A stretch of 64,000 nt of DNA, from positions 38,167 to 102,166 of the forward strand of contig NZ_MVOC01000023.1 in assembly GCF_002043095.1 (NCBI RefSeq), given 5' to 3'. The stretch is from Mycobacterium sp. AT1 (GTDB taxonomy: Bacteria > Actinomycetota > Actinomycetes > Mycobacteriales > Mycobacteriaceae). The first letter of the stretch is position 1, and every line of letters starts with the position of its first letter. Below, piece after piece: positions 45,061 to 53,319 of this stretch. The translations under genes were made by a program, and so were the position numbers. A model generated the notes under the pieces. The model saw nothing but the letters and a program-made list of their open reading frames with translations, was not told where the DNA came from and searched no databases.

Positions 45061-45875
45061 CGGTCGACGTCATGCGGCGCGAGGTGGCCTGCGGACTCGA
45101 CGTCGACGTCACCGCACCGACCACGTTGGAATTCCAGGTCGCGATCGCGCCGCATCCGAACACCGAGGTGTGGGAAGCGTTGACGTTCATGCTCGACGGC
45201 GAGGCCGTGCAGGCCAAGGAGATCAGCGGCGAGCACGGCAACCGGATCCACCAGCTTCAGGTGTCCGGGGGCAACCTGCAGGTGACCTACTCGGCCACCG
45301 TCATCGGCCAGACCGACCCCGCCCCGGTGACCGACTACGACCTGTCGCGGTATCTGCGGCCGACCCGGTACGCCGAGGCCGACAAGTTCTACGGTTTCGC
45401 CGCAACGGAATTCGGCGGTTACGCCGACTCGGCCACCGTGTTGGAGCACGTGTCGTCGTGGGTGGGCAGCCGGCTGAACTACGTGCCGGGGTCCAGCGAT
45501 CCGATCGACGGGGCGGTCGACACGCTGCTCGCCGGCGCCGGGGTGTGCCGGGACTTCGCCCACCTGGTGGTCGCGCTGCTGCGTGCGGTCAACGTGCCCG
45601 CCCGCGTCGTCGCGGTCTACGCGCCGGGGCTCTATCCGATGGACTTCCACGCGGTCGCCGAGGCGTTCGTCGACGGTCAGTGGCGCGTCGTTGACGCGAC
45701 GTTGCTCGCGCCGCGACAGAGTTTGGTGCGGATCGCCACCGGGGGCGACGCCGCCGACACGGCCTTCCTGGTCAACCACAAGGGCGCCATCACCCTGAAC
45801 TCGATGTACGTCACGGCGATCGTCGACGGGCTCTTGCCGCGCGACTCGATCGACCAGCTGGTGTCGATCCGCTGA
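45057..45875 (+). CDS. Transglutaminase-like protein
   Basis: A 272-residue protein of the transglutaminase-like superfamily. The catalytic triad is visible: Cys in GVCRDFAHLVVALLRAVN, His in MDFHAVAEAF and Asp in RVVDATLL. An N-terminal beta domain (about 1-110) precedes it, as in bacterial members. Such proteins may act as proteases or amide-cleaving enzymes. It has no signal peptide, so it is probably cytoplasmic. ATGA overlap with the upstream gene. Its place with a glycosyltransferase and a barrel protein suggests a joint task. Confidence 0.85.
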   Translation: MTVDVMRREVACGLDVDVTAPTTLEFQVAIAPHPNTEVWEALTFMLDGEAVQAKEISGEHGNRIHQLQVSGGNLQVTYSATVIGQTDPAPVTDYDLSRYLRPTRYAEADKFYGFAATEFGGYADSATVLEHVSSWVGSRLNYVPGSSDPIDGAVDTLLAGAGVCRDFAHLVVALLRAVNVPARVVAVYAPGLYPMDFHAVAEAFVDGQWRVVDATLLAPRQSLVRIATGGDAADTAFLVNHKGAITLNSMYVTAIVDGLLPRDSIDQLVSIR

Positions 45876-45881
45876 CGCCGG

Positions 45882-46097
45882 TCAGCCGTCGGTAGCGGGA
45901 CGGGTGTCGTGCTGGGCGCGCACGTCGTCGCGGTGTTGGACGATCTTGGCCTCGGCGGCCATTTCCCCGACGACGGTGGCGTCACCGAGAAGTCGGCGAT
46001 CGGAGCGGAACTTGCGCGAGAAGATCGCCACCACGCCGGCGAGGGCCAGCACGACGAGAATCGCGACGACGATCAGAACGATCGAATTGGTGGTCAT
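45882..46097 (-). CDS. Small single-helix membrane protein
   Basis: A 71-residue protein with one N-terminal helix (IVLIVVAILVVLALAGVVAIF) and a charged cytoplasmic tail rich in Arg, Asp and His (RKFRSDRRLLGDATVVGEMA). No recognised family. The promoter region with a perfect TTGACA before it supports a real gene. Confidence 0.65.
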   Translation of the reverse strand: MTTNSIVLIVVAILVVLALAGVVAIFSRKFRSDRRLLGDATVVGEMAAEAKIVQHRDDVRAQHDTRPATDG

Positions 46098-46128
46098 GAA
46101 CGGCGCCTCGAATTCTTGATAGGTCTCC

Positions 46129-46169
46129 AGTAGACGCGGATATCGAGGAGGTGTCAATTTCGTTGACAC
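46129..46169 (-). promoter_or_regulatory. Promoter with perfect inverted repeat
   Basis: On the minus strand TTGACA (46157-46152) and TCTACT (46134-46129) are 17 bases apart and serve the small membrane protein. GTGTCAA/TTGACAC (46151-46157 with 46163-46169) is a perfect 7-base inverted repeat with five bases between, overlapping the -35, so it is probably an operator. Confidence 0.45.
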
Positions 46170-46266
46170 GTGGGCGAAATGGGATCGGCGACGGCTGGTC
46201 GCGTACGGTCTAACTACCGAGTCGGCATCCCGGCTTCGGGGGATGACCATGCCTCGGGAGGGCCAC

Positions 46267-47400
46267 GTGAGCGAACTCAAGCTCGGCGTCATCGCACGTA
46301 CGCACAAGGAGAACGAGCACCGGCTGCCGATCCATCCGGAGCACCTCGACCGCATCGACAAGAGCGTCGTCGGGCAGATCTACCTCGAGCGCGGCTACGG
46401 CGAGCACTTCGGAATCTCGGACAAGAAACTGTCGCGTTCGGTGGCTGGCCTGCGATCGCGCGAAGAGCTGATCGCCGAGTGCGACGTCATCCTGTTGGCC
46501 AAGCCGGACGCCGGCGACCTCGCCGAACTGCGTGACGGGCAGATCCTCTGGGGTTGGCCGCACTGCGTGCAGGACGCGGAGTTGACGCAGCAGGCGATCG
46601 ACCGCCGCCTGACGTTGATCGCCTTCGAGGCGATGAATCTGTGGCGCAAGGACGGCTCCTTCAAACTGCACGTGTTCCACAAGAACAACGAGATGGCCGG
46701 CTACTGCTCGGTGCTGCACGCGCTGGAGATCATCGGGTCGACCGGCACCTACGGGCGTCGCCTGCGTGCCGCGGTGATCGGCTTCGGTGCCACGGCTCGC
46801 GGGGCGGTCACGGCGCTGAACGCCATCGGCGTCCACGACATCGACATCCTCACCAACCGCAACGTCTCCGAAGTGGCGTCGCCGATCCACTCTGCGGAGA
46901 TCGTGCAGTTCGAGTCCGATGAGCAAGGCTCGAGTTTCGCGCTCACCGACGACGGCCGGGTGCGGCTGGCGCAGTACCTTGCCGAGCACGACGTCGTCGT
47001 GAACTGCGTGCTGCAGGACCCCAACGCGCCGTTGGTCTTCCTGCACGAGCCCGACCTTGAAGCGTTCCGGTCGGGGAGCCTGTTCATCGACGTATCGTGC
47101 GACGCCGGAATGGGTTTCAGCTGGGCGCTCCCGACGTCGTTCGACGATCCGACGTTCATCGTCGGCAACAACATGACGTACTACGCGGTCGACCACAGCC
47201 CGTCCTACCTGTGGAACGCCGCGACGTGGGAGATCAGCGAGGCGTTGATCCCCTACCTGTCAACGATTCTCGCCGGGCCGACGGAGTGGGACGACGACGA
47301 GACGGTGCGTCGGGCGATCGAGATCCGCGACGGGAACATCGTCAATCCCGACATCCTCGCCTTTCAGCACCGCTCGCCGGAGTATCCGCACGTGCGGTAG
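46267..47400 (+). CDS. N5-(carboxyethyl)ornithine synthase-like dehydrogenase
   Basis: A 377-residue protein of the alanine dehydrogenase/PNT superfamily. The N-terminal ARTHKENEHRLPIHPEHLDR holds the usual substrate arginine and lysine; AAVIGFGATARGAVTALNAI is the NAD(P)-binding motif; IDVSCDAGMGFSWALP and YYAVDHSPSYLWNAATWEIS resemble N5-(carboxyethyl)ornithine synthase, which joins pyruvate to ornithine reductively. Saccharopine dehydrogenase-like activity is the alternative. The GTG is chosen for the GGGAGGG before it; the ATG at 46243 lacks a site. The gene precedes the kinase-receptor gene by 45 bases. Confidence 0.78.
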   Translation: MSELKLGVIARTHKENEHRLPIHPEHLDRIDKSVVGQIYLERGYGEHFGISDKKLSRSVAGLRSREELIAECDVILLAKPDAGDLAELRDGQILWGWPHCVQDAELTQQAIDRRLTLIAFEAMNLWRKDGSFKLHVFHKNNEMAGYCSVLHALEIIGSTGTYGRRLRAAVIGFGATARGAVTALNAIGVHDIDILTNRNVSEVASPIHSAEIVQFESDEQGSSFALTDDGRVRLAQYLAEHDVVVNCVLQDPNAPLVFLHEPDLEAFRSGSLFIDVSCDAGMGFSWALPTSFDDPTFIVGNNMTYYAVDHSPSYLWNAATWEISEALIPYLSTILAGPTEWDDDETVRRAIEIRDGNIVNPDILAFQHRSPEYPHVR

Positions 47401-47445
47401 CTTCTATCGACAGCCACGGGGGTGGCTGCCGCCAAGGAGTAGACG

Positions 47446-49257
47446 GTGGACGCGACGTCATTTGGGCACTATCAGCTGCGCGAGCTGCTTGGCCGCGGCG
47501 GCATGGGCGAGGTCTACCGCGCCTATGACACCAGGACCGACCGCGTCGTCGCGCTCAAGGTACTCCCACCGCACATGGCCCAGGACAGCGTCTTCCAGCA
47601 GCGGTTTCGCCGCGAATCGCAGGCCGCGGCCAGTCTGAACGACCCGCACGTGGTGCCGATCCACGGGTACGGCGAGATCGACGGCCGGCTGTACCTGGAC
47701 ATGCGGCTGATCGACGGCAAGACCCTCGGGGACATCCTCGCCGAGCGGGAGGGACCGATCGACACCACGCTGGCCGTGGAGGTGGTCGAGCAGGTCGCCA
47801 CCGCATTGGACGCCGCCCACCAGGAACAGTTGATCCATCGGGACGTCAAACCGTCCAACATTCTGCTCACCAAACAGCAGTTCGCCTATTTGATCGACTT
47901 CGGTCTGGCGCGCACCGCGGGCGAGCAGGGCATGACGACGGCGGGCAACACGCTCGGCACGTTGGCGTACATGGCGCCGGAGCGATTCGACGCGGGGCAG
48001 AGCGACCCACGGTCGGACGTCTACGCATTGGCGTGCGTGCTGTACGAGAGCTTGACGGGTTCGCGGCCGTTCCCCGCGGACAGCCTGGAGCAGCAGATCG
48101 CGGGGCACATGGTGCAGGCGCCGCCGCGGCCGTCGGCGTTCGACCCGCGACTGGCGGCCTTCGACGACGTGGTCGCCAAGGGGATGGCCAAGAAGCCGGC
48201 CCAGCGGTATCAGACCGGCGCCGAGCTGGCCGCCGCCGCCCGCCGCGCGCTGAATGCGCCCGTGCGGGGCAGCGGCCGCTCCGGCCGGCATTCTGCGCGC
48301 CGGGTTCCGACCCACGGCGGGTGGCGTCCCTCGCGGACGATCGTCGCGGTGGTCTCGGCGGTGGTGTTGATTGCTGCGGTCGGCACGTTCGGGGTCGTGC
48401 AGTGGCGCAGTGGATCCGGGCCGGATGACCCCAGGCAGGCGGCCGTCGAGGACAGCACGGCACCGGCGGATCCGAGTCTGCGGGCGGGCGCGGTGCCGTC
48501 GATCGCGGCCACGGTGCCCGCCGACATCCGGCAGTCCGGCCGGTTGGTGATCGGCATCAACGTTCCCTACGCCCCCAACGAGTTCAAGGATTCGCAGGGG
48601 AACATCGTCGGCTTCGACGTCGACCTGATGAACGCGATCGCGCGAACGTTGGGTCTGGAGGCCGACTATCGGGAGACGGCGTTCGCCAGCATCATCCCGT
48701 CGGTGCAGACCGACAACTTCGACGTGGGGGCGTCGTCGTTCACCGACACCGCCGATCGTGAGAAGGACGTCGACTTCGTGACGTACTTCCAGGCGGGCAA
48801 TCTGTGGGCGCGCCGCGCGGGGACGTCGGTGGAGCCGTCGGCGGCGTGCGGCCTGAAAGTCGGTGTGGCCCAAGGCGGTTTGCAGGAGACCAAGGAGATC
48901 CCTGCCAAGAGCGACGCTTGTGCGGCGGCGGGGTTGTCGCCGATCGACATGGTGGTGTTCACCCGACAGGACGATCTGACCAAGGCGTTGGTGGCCGGCG
49001 AGGTCGACGCGATGTCGGCGGATTCGCCGGTGACGGGTTTCGCGGTGAAGCTCAGCGCCGGTGTCCTTGAGACGGCCGGTGAGGTGACGGATTCCGCGTT
49101 CTACGGCTGGCCGGTGGCCAAGGGGTCCGGCCTGGCCGAGTCGTTGAAGCAGGGGCTGGAGCAGCTGATGAAGACGGGCGAGTACCGGACCATCGCGACC
49201 CAATGGGGGATCGAGAAGGGCTTGATCGACGCCCCGGTGATCAACGGGGCCCGCTAG
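47446..49257 (+). CDS. Receptor-like Ser/Thr kinase fused to a periplasmic amino-acid-binding domain
   Basis: A 603-residue membrane protein. The PknB-type kinase (about 8-270) has a glycine loop GRGGMGEVY (16-24), K38, E57, HRDVKPSN (131-138), DFGLA (151-155) and MAPER, so it should be active. A basic linker and one helix (about 298-318) follow, then an outside domain (about 360-592) of the type 3 solute-binding family: NVPYAPNEFKDSQGNIVGFD, FTDTADREKDVDF and VDAMSADSP. R438 and D526 occupy the positions that bind the carboxylate and amino group of amino acids in this family. C468 and C492 may pair. GTG start after AAGGAG. Confidence 0.93.
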   Translation: MDATSFGHYQLRELLGRGGMGEVYRAYDTRTDRVVALKVLPPHMAQDSVFQQRFRRESQAAASLNDPHVVPIHGYGEIDGRLYLDMRLIDGKTLGDILAEREGPIDTTLAVEVVEQVATALDAAHQEQLIHRDVKPSNILLTKQQFAYLIDFGLARTAGEQGMTTAGNTLGTLAYMAPERFDAGQSDPRSDVYALACVLYESLTGSRPFPADSLEQQIAGHMVQAPPRPSAFDPRLAAFDDVVAKGMAKKPAQRYQTGAELAAAARRALNAPVRGSGRSGRHSARRVPTHGGWRPSRTIVAVVSAVVLIAAVGTFGVVQWRSGSGPDDPRQAAVEDSTAPADPSLRAGAVPSIAATVPADIRQSGRLVIGINVPYAPNEFKDSQGNIVGFDVDLMNAIARTLGLEADYRETAFASIIPSVQTDNFDVGASSFTDTADREKDVDFVTYFQAGNLWARRAGTSVEPSAACGLKVGVAQGGLQETKEIPAKSDACAAAGLSPIDMVVFTRQDDLTKALVAGEVDAMSADSPVTGFAVKLSAGVLETAGEVTDSAFYGWPVAKGSGLAESLKQGLEQLMKTGEYRTIATQWGIEKGLIDAPVINGAR

Positions 49258-49263
49258 CGGCGG

Positions 49264-49280
49264 CCCAGACCCGCTCTGGG
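49264..49280 (+). terminator. Small hairpin after the receptor kinase
   Basis: CCCAGA and TCTGGG pair around a five-base loop six bases after the stop codon. Weak as a terminator, with no T-run. Confidence 0.4.
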
Positions 49281-49302
49281 AGTTGATGTCACGGGTTATA
49301 TC
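49268..49302. promoter_or_regulatory. Shared palindromic element, copy A
   Basis: This stretch and 60068-60102 agree at 28 of 35 positions without gaps (counted by eye), starting with the common GACCCGCTCT. The palindrome is degenerate here (GATGTCACGGGTTATATC). It lies 78 bases before the DUF7159-like gene. See also the intact double copy near 60,100. Confidence 0.6.
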
Positions 49303-49380
49303 GAGTCTGGCCGGGTATGGCGCCCAAGTCTCCGGCCGCGTCGAGCCGGGGTGCTTGCCCCCACCGGTAACGTGACACCC

Positions 49381-50451
49381 ATGGACCTCGTCCTCGGCTT
49401 GTCGCTGACCACGGCGGCGCTGCGCTGGGTGCTCGTCGAGGGGTCGACGGGCGAGGGCGACCCGATCGACCGCGGTGAGCTCGACATCCCGGCGATCGAC
49501 GACGTCGACGCCGATCTGCTGGTGCATGCGGTGTTGAATCCCGCCGTCGTCGCCGAGGACCGGATCCGCGTCGTCGGGGTCACCTCCACCGCGGACGCCG
49601 GTGGGGCTGCGGCCGCCGTCGTCGACGCCCTCGTCGCGCGCGGTCACCACGACGTCGCGCGCGTCTCGGACACCGCGGCCGTCGCCGCCCTGGCCAGTGG
49701 CATCGCCGACATCACCGACTACGACGACGTCGCCGTGTGCATCGTCGAGCCGGACTCGGCCTTCGTGGCGGTGGTCGACGGCGGCGAGGTGACGGTTCAC
49801 TACGTCGACCGGCCCGCGGACCGGGCCGACGCACTCGAACTCACCAGCAGCGTCATCGCCGTGCTCGACCGTGAGCCCGCCGCCATCTTCGTCATCGGCT
49901 CCGACGACGTCGAGGTCATCGTGACCGCCTTCGAGGCCATCACCGAGGCGCCGGTCTTCTCCGCCGCCGAGGCCGACCTCGCGCTGGCCCGCGGCGCGGC
50001 CCTGGTCGCCGCCAGGACGCTCGACATGTCCGACCCTCGGCCCGGGGATGTGCCGCCGCGCCGAGCCGGCGTGCTGCTGGGGGTGCTCGCGGTCGCGGTG
50101 GTGACGTTCGTGGTGTCGCTGTCGATCGCGATCGGACTCAACCTGAGTGACGACGATCCGGTCGAGAACCTCAGTGCCGCAGCGCAACCCGAACGCCTCG
50201 TGGTGCCACCGCCGACGAGCCGCCCGGCCGTCCGATTCCCGGACATCGCCCACGTCGTCGCGAAGACGATGACCGTCGCCGCGCCGCAGGCACCCCCGCC
50301 CGCCGCCGCCCCGGTGTACGTCCCGCCGCCCGTTGCCGCGCCGCCCCCGCCGGTCTACGTGCCCCCGCCGCCACCGCAGCAGCCCCGGTTGCGCGACCGG
50401 ATCATCGAACGCATCCCGATCATCGGCCGCTTCCACGAACCGAGTCGGTAG
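49381..50451 (+). CDS. DUF7159-like membrane protein, proline-rich tail
   Basis: A 356-residue protein starting MDLVLGLSLTTAALRWVLVE, the pattern of mycobacterial DUF7159 proteins, which have an actin/Hsp70-like nucleotide-binding fold judging from the GLSLTT and later beta-strand blocks. A membrane helix (about 225-250: GVLLGVLAVAVVTFVV) and then a long Pro/Ala/Val-rich tail (PPPVAAPPPPVYVPPPPPQQ) come next, ending in a short basic helix. No enzyme function is known to me. The ATG is placed by the family start. Confidence 0.75.
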   Translation: MDLVLGLSLTTAALRWVLVEGSTGEGDPIDRGELDIPAIDDVDADLLVHAVLNPAVVAEDRIRVVGVTSTADAGGAAAAVVDALVARGHHDVARVSDTAAVAALASGIADITDYDDVAVCIVEPDSAFVAVVDGGEVTVHYVDRPADRADALELTSSVIAVLDREPAAIFVIGSDDVEVIVTAFEAITEAPVFSAAEADLALARGAALVAARTLDMSDPRPGDVPPRRAGVLLGVLAVAVVTFVVSLSIAIGLNLSDDDPVENLSAAAQPERLVVPPPTSRPAVRFPDIAHVVAKTMTVAAPQAPPPAAAPVYVPPPVAAPPPPVYVPPPPPQQPRLRDRIIERIPIIGRFHEPSR

Positions 50452-50458
50452 TTTTTGC

Positions 50459-50496
50459 GAAAGCGCGTGCGCAAGCGCTTGCCTAGCGCTTAGGCT
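50459..50496. promoter_or_regulatory. Triple LacI-type operator over the sugar operon promoter
   Basis: GCAAGCGCTTGC (50471-50482) is a perfect LacI-type palindrome. A related site (50459-50470, 10 of 12 bases equal) adjoins it upstream, and a weaker one (50482-50493) downstream overlaps a TAGGCT -10 (50491-50496). The LacI gene of this operon would bind here. Confidence 0.65.
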
Positions 50497-50546
50497 CCCC
50501 AACATCGCGCGACGACCGGCGTCGCAAAGAGGACAAGGGAGTCCAC

Positions 50547-51548
50547 ATGTTCGCAAGGCCCTCGCACGTCGTCGGAGCGGTTCTGATGGCAGGCTCGTTG
50601 GTCCTCGGTCTTTCCGGGTGCGGCGGATCCAGCTCCGACGAGGTCAAGGTCGGGCTCATCACCAAGACCGACTCCAACCCGTACTTCGTCAAGTTGCGTG
50701 AGGCCGCCCAGGCCCAGGCCGACAAGGACGGCGCCAAGCTGATCGCGCTCGCGGGTGCGTTCGACGGTGACAACGAGGGCCAGGTCGCGGCCATCGAGAA
50801 CATGGTCGGCCAGGGCGTCAAGGGCATCCTGATCACCCCGAACTCCTCGACCGGCGTGCTCGACGCCATCAAGAAGGCGCGCGACGCCGGCGTGGTCGTC
50901 ATCGCGCTCGACACCGCGACCGATCCCGAGGACGCGGTCGACGCGACGTTCGCCACCGACAACAAGGCCGCCGGCGTCAGCCAGGGCAAGTGGGTCAAGG
51001 CCGCGCTCGGGACCGCGGCGCCGCAGGTCGTCATGCTGGACGGAACCCCCGGCGGCACCGTCGACACCTTCCGCCACGACGGGTTCCTCGAGGGCTTCGG
51101 CATCGCCAACGGCTCACCGGAGATCGTCGGCCAGGAAAGCACCAACGGCGACCAGACCAAGGCGCAGACCGCGATGGAGAACATCCTCCAGCGCGCACCG
51201 GGCATCAACGCGCTCTACACCATCAACGAGCCTGCGGCTGCCGGTGCGTACCAGGCGATTCAAGCCGCGAACCGCGCCAACCAGATCACCATCGGCTCGA
51301 TCGACGGCAGCTGCACCGGCGTCGCCGACGTCAAGGCGGGCAAGATCGGCGCGACCGTGATGCAGTTCCCGGCCAAGATGGCCGAACTCGGCGTGCAGGC
51401 CGTGGTCAAGTTCGCCAAGGACGGCACCAAGCCCAGCGGATTCAACGACACCGGCTCGCAGCTCATCACCGACAAGCCCGTCGCCGGTCTCGAGTCCAAG
51501 GACACCGCATGGGGCGAGCAGAACTGCTGGGGCAAAGCGGGCGCATGA
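50547..51548 (+). CDS. Sugar ABC transporter substrate-binding lipoprotein
   Basis: A 333-residue periplasmic-binding-protein type 1 lipoprotein; the lipobox cysteine is in GLSGC near residue 26. The mature domain starts EVKVGLITKTDSNPYFVKLR, with a GILITPNSS hinge block and FATDNKAAG, typical of ribose/fructose-type binders such as FrcB. The operon's aldolase and kinase suggest fructose or another ketose or polyol. AAGGGAG ribosome-binding site. The stop overlaps the permease start (ATGA). Confidence 0.92.
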   Translation: MFARPSHVVGAVLMAGSLVLGLSGCGGSSSDEVKVGLITKTDSNPYFVKLREAAQAQADKDGAKLIALAGAFDGDNEGQVAAIENMVGQGVKGILITPNSSTGVLDAIKKARDAGVVVIALDTATDPEDAVDATFATDNKAAGVSQGKWVKAALGTAAPQVVMLDGTPGGTVDTFRHDGFLEGFGIANGSPEIVGQESTNGDQTKAQTAMENILQRAPGINALYTINEPAAAGAYQAIQAANRANQITIGSIDGSCTGVADVKAGKIGATVMQFPAKMAELGVQAVVKFAKDGTKPSGFNDTGSQLITDKPVAGLESKDTAWGEQNCWGKAGA

Positions 51549-52540
51549 CCACCGACGCTCCCGCGACGGCACCGTCGTCGGTCTCGAGCCGGTTCAACGC
51601 GGGCAACCTCCTGCGTGAACCGTTGCTCGGGCCGCTGGTGGCGCTGGTCATCGCGATCATCATCTTCAGCTCGGTCTCGAACTCGTTCCTCAACCCGCAG
51701 AACGTGTCGCTGATCCTGCAACAGTCGGTCGTGGTGGGCATCCTCGCCGTCGGCCAAACGCTGATCATCCTCACCTCCGGCATCGACCTCTCGATCGGTG
51801 CGGTAGCCGTCTTCGGCACCATCGTGATGGCCCAAACAGCCGGCGCGAACGGGCCGTTCATGGCCCTGGCGTCGACGCTGCTGGTGTGCGTGGTCTTCGG
51901 CGCGATCAACGGCGGCCTCGTCACGGCATTGCGTCTGCCGCCGTTCATCGTCACCCTCGGCACGTTCACCGCGATCCAGGCCGCCACCCGGCTGCTCGCG
52001 GGCTCCGAGACCTACCGCGTGGAGCCGGGCCTGCTCACCTTCCTTGGCACGTCCTTCCGCGTCGGGTCGTTCTCGACCACGTACGGCGTGGTCGCGATGC
52101 TCCTGGTCTACCTGGTGATGTGGTACGCGCTGTCCCAAACAGCTTGGGGCAAGCACGTTTACGCCGTGGGAGGCAACCCGCAGGCGTCGAACCTGTCGGG
52201 CATCAAGTCCCAGCGGGTGCTGTTCTCGGTGTACATCACGACGGGGGTGATCGCGGCCATCGCCGCGTGGGCCGCGCTCGGTCGGATCCCCAATGCCGAC
52301 CCGAACGCGTACCAGAACGCCAACCTCGAATCGATCACCGCGGTGGTCATCGGCGGCACCAGCCTGTTCGGTGGCCGCGGCGGCGTCGGCGGGACGCTGG
52401 TCGGCACGTTGATCGTCGGCGTCCTCCGCAACGGCCTCACCCAGGCCGGAGTCGACAATCTGTACCAGAACATCGCGACCGGCGTCCTCGTCATCGTCGC
52501 GGTGGCCGTCGACCAATTCGCCCGCAGGAGGTCACAGTGA
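51545..52540 (+). CDS. Sugar ABC transporter permease
   Basis: A 331-residue inner-membrane permease of the RbsC/FrcC family with about ten helices. ILTSGIDLSIGAVAVFG, RLPPFIVTLGTF, AVGGNPQASNLSGI with the EAA-type loop and ITAVVIGGTSLFGGRGGVGGT are the usual family blocks. It lies between binding protein and ATPase and overlaps both. Confidence 0.93.
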   Translation: MTTDAPATAPSSVSSRFNAGNLLREPLLGPLVALVIAIIIFSSVSNSFLNPQNVSLILQQSVVVGILAVGQTLIILTSGIDLSIGAVAVFGTIVMAQTAGANGPFMALASTLLVCVVFGAINGGLVTALRLPPFIVTLGTFTAIQAATRLLAGSETYRVEPGLLTFLGTSFRVGSFSTTYGVVAMLLVYLVMWYALSQTAWGKHVYAVGGNPQASNLSGIKSQRVLFSVYITTGVIAAIAAWAALGRIPNADPNAYQNANLESITAVVIGGTSLFGGRGGVGGTLVGTLIVGVLRNGLTQAGVDNLYQNIATGVLVIVAVAVDQFARRRSQ

Positions 52541-53319
52541 CTGGCGCACCGGTTCTGGAAGCCCGTGGACTCGTCAAGAAGTACGGCAACGTCACGGCGA
52601 TCAACGGGGCCGACTTCGAACTGCGCGCGGGCGAGGTGCTCGCGGTCATCGGCGACAACGGTGCCGGAAAGACCAGCCTCATCAAGGCATTGGCGGGCGC
52701 GGTGGTTCCGGACTCCGGCGAGATGCTGATGAACGGAACACCCGTGTCGTTCAAGAACACCCGCGACGCGAGAGCGGCAGGCATCGAGACGGTGTACCAG
52801 GACCTCGCGGTCGTGCAGGCACTCGACATCGCGTCGAACCTGTACCTCGGACGCGAGGTGCGGCGAAAGGGTCTCGCGGGCAGCCTGTTCCGCCGACTGG
52901 ACATGCCGAGGATGCGCGAGGAGGCCTCGCAGCACCTCGCCGACCTGAAGATCGGCATCAAGTCGGTGAACCAAGCCGTCGAGACGTTGTCCGGTGGGCA
53001 GCGGCAGGGCGTCGCGGTGGCGCGGGCCGCCGCGTTCGGCCGCGGCGTGATCATCATGGACGAGCCGACGGCCGCCCTCGGCGTTCGGGAGTCGGGACAG
53101 GTCATCGACCTGATCCGGTCGATCCGAGACCGCGGCATCCCCGTGGTGCTCATCAGTCACGACATGCCGCACGTGTTCGAGGTCGCCGACCGCATCCACA
53201 TCCACCGGCTCGGGCAGCGCGCGGGCGTCGTCGACCCGAAGTCGCGTTCGATGTCCGAGGTGGTGGCGCTCATGACCGGTGCGGAGGAGCCGACCGATGA
53301 GGAACGCGCAGGTCTCTGA
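52537..53319 (+). CDS. Sugar ABC transporter ATPase
   Basis: A 260-residue single-domain ABC ATPase of the FrcA type. Walker A is GDNGAGKTSL, the Q-loop is in VYQDLAVVQ, the signature is LSGGQRQGVAVARA, Walker B is GVIIMDEPTAALG and the switch histidine is in LISHDMPHVF. Only one ATPase domain is present, unlike the two in RbsA, which fits fructose-type systems. GTG start (GTGA overlap). Confidence 0.94.
   Translation: MTGAPVLEARGLVKKYGNVTAINGADFELRAGEVLAVIGDNGAGKTSLIKALAGAVVPDSGEMLMNGTPVSFKNTRDARAAGIETVYQDLAVVQALDIASNLYLGREVRRKGLAGSLFRRLDMPRMREEASQHLADLKIGIKSVNQAVETLSGGQRQGVAVARAAAFGRGVIIMDEPTAALGVRESGQVIDLIRSIRDRGIPVVLISHDMPHVFEVADRIHIHRLGQRAGVVDPKSRSMSEVVALMTGAEEPTDEERAGL

Noticed and set aside
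47458..50556. A 1,032-codon minus-strand open frame across the receptor kinase
   Set aside because: Its translation is low-complexity His/Arg/Gly-rich, while the plus strand encodes well-conserved kinase and binding domains.
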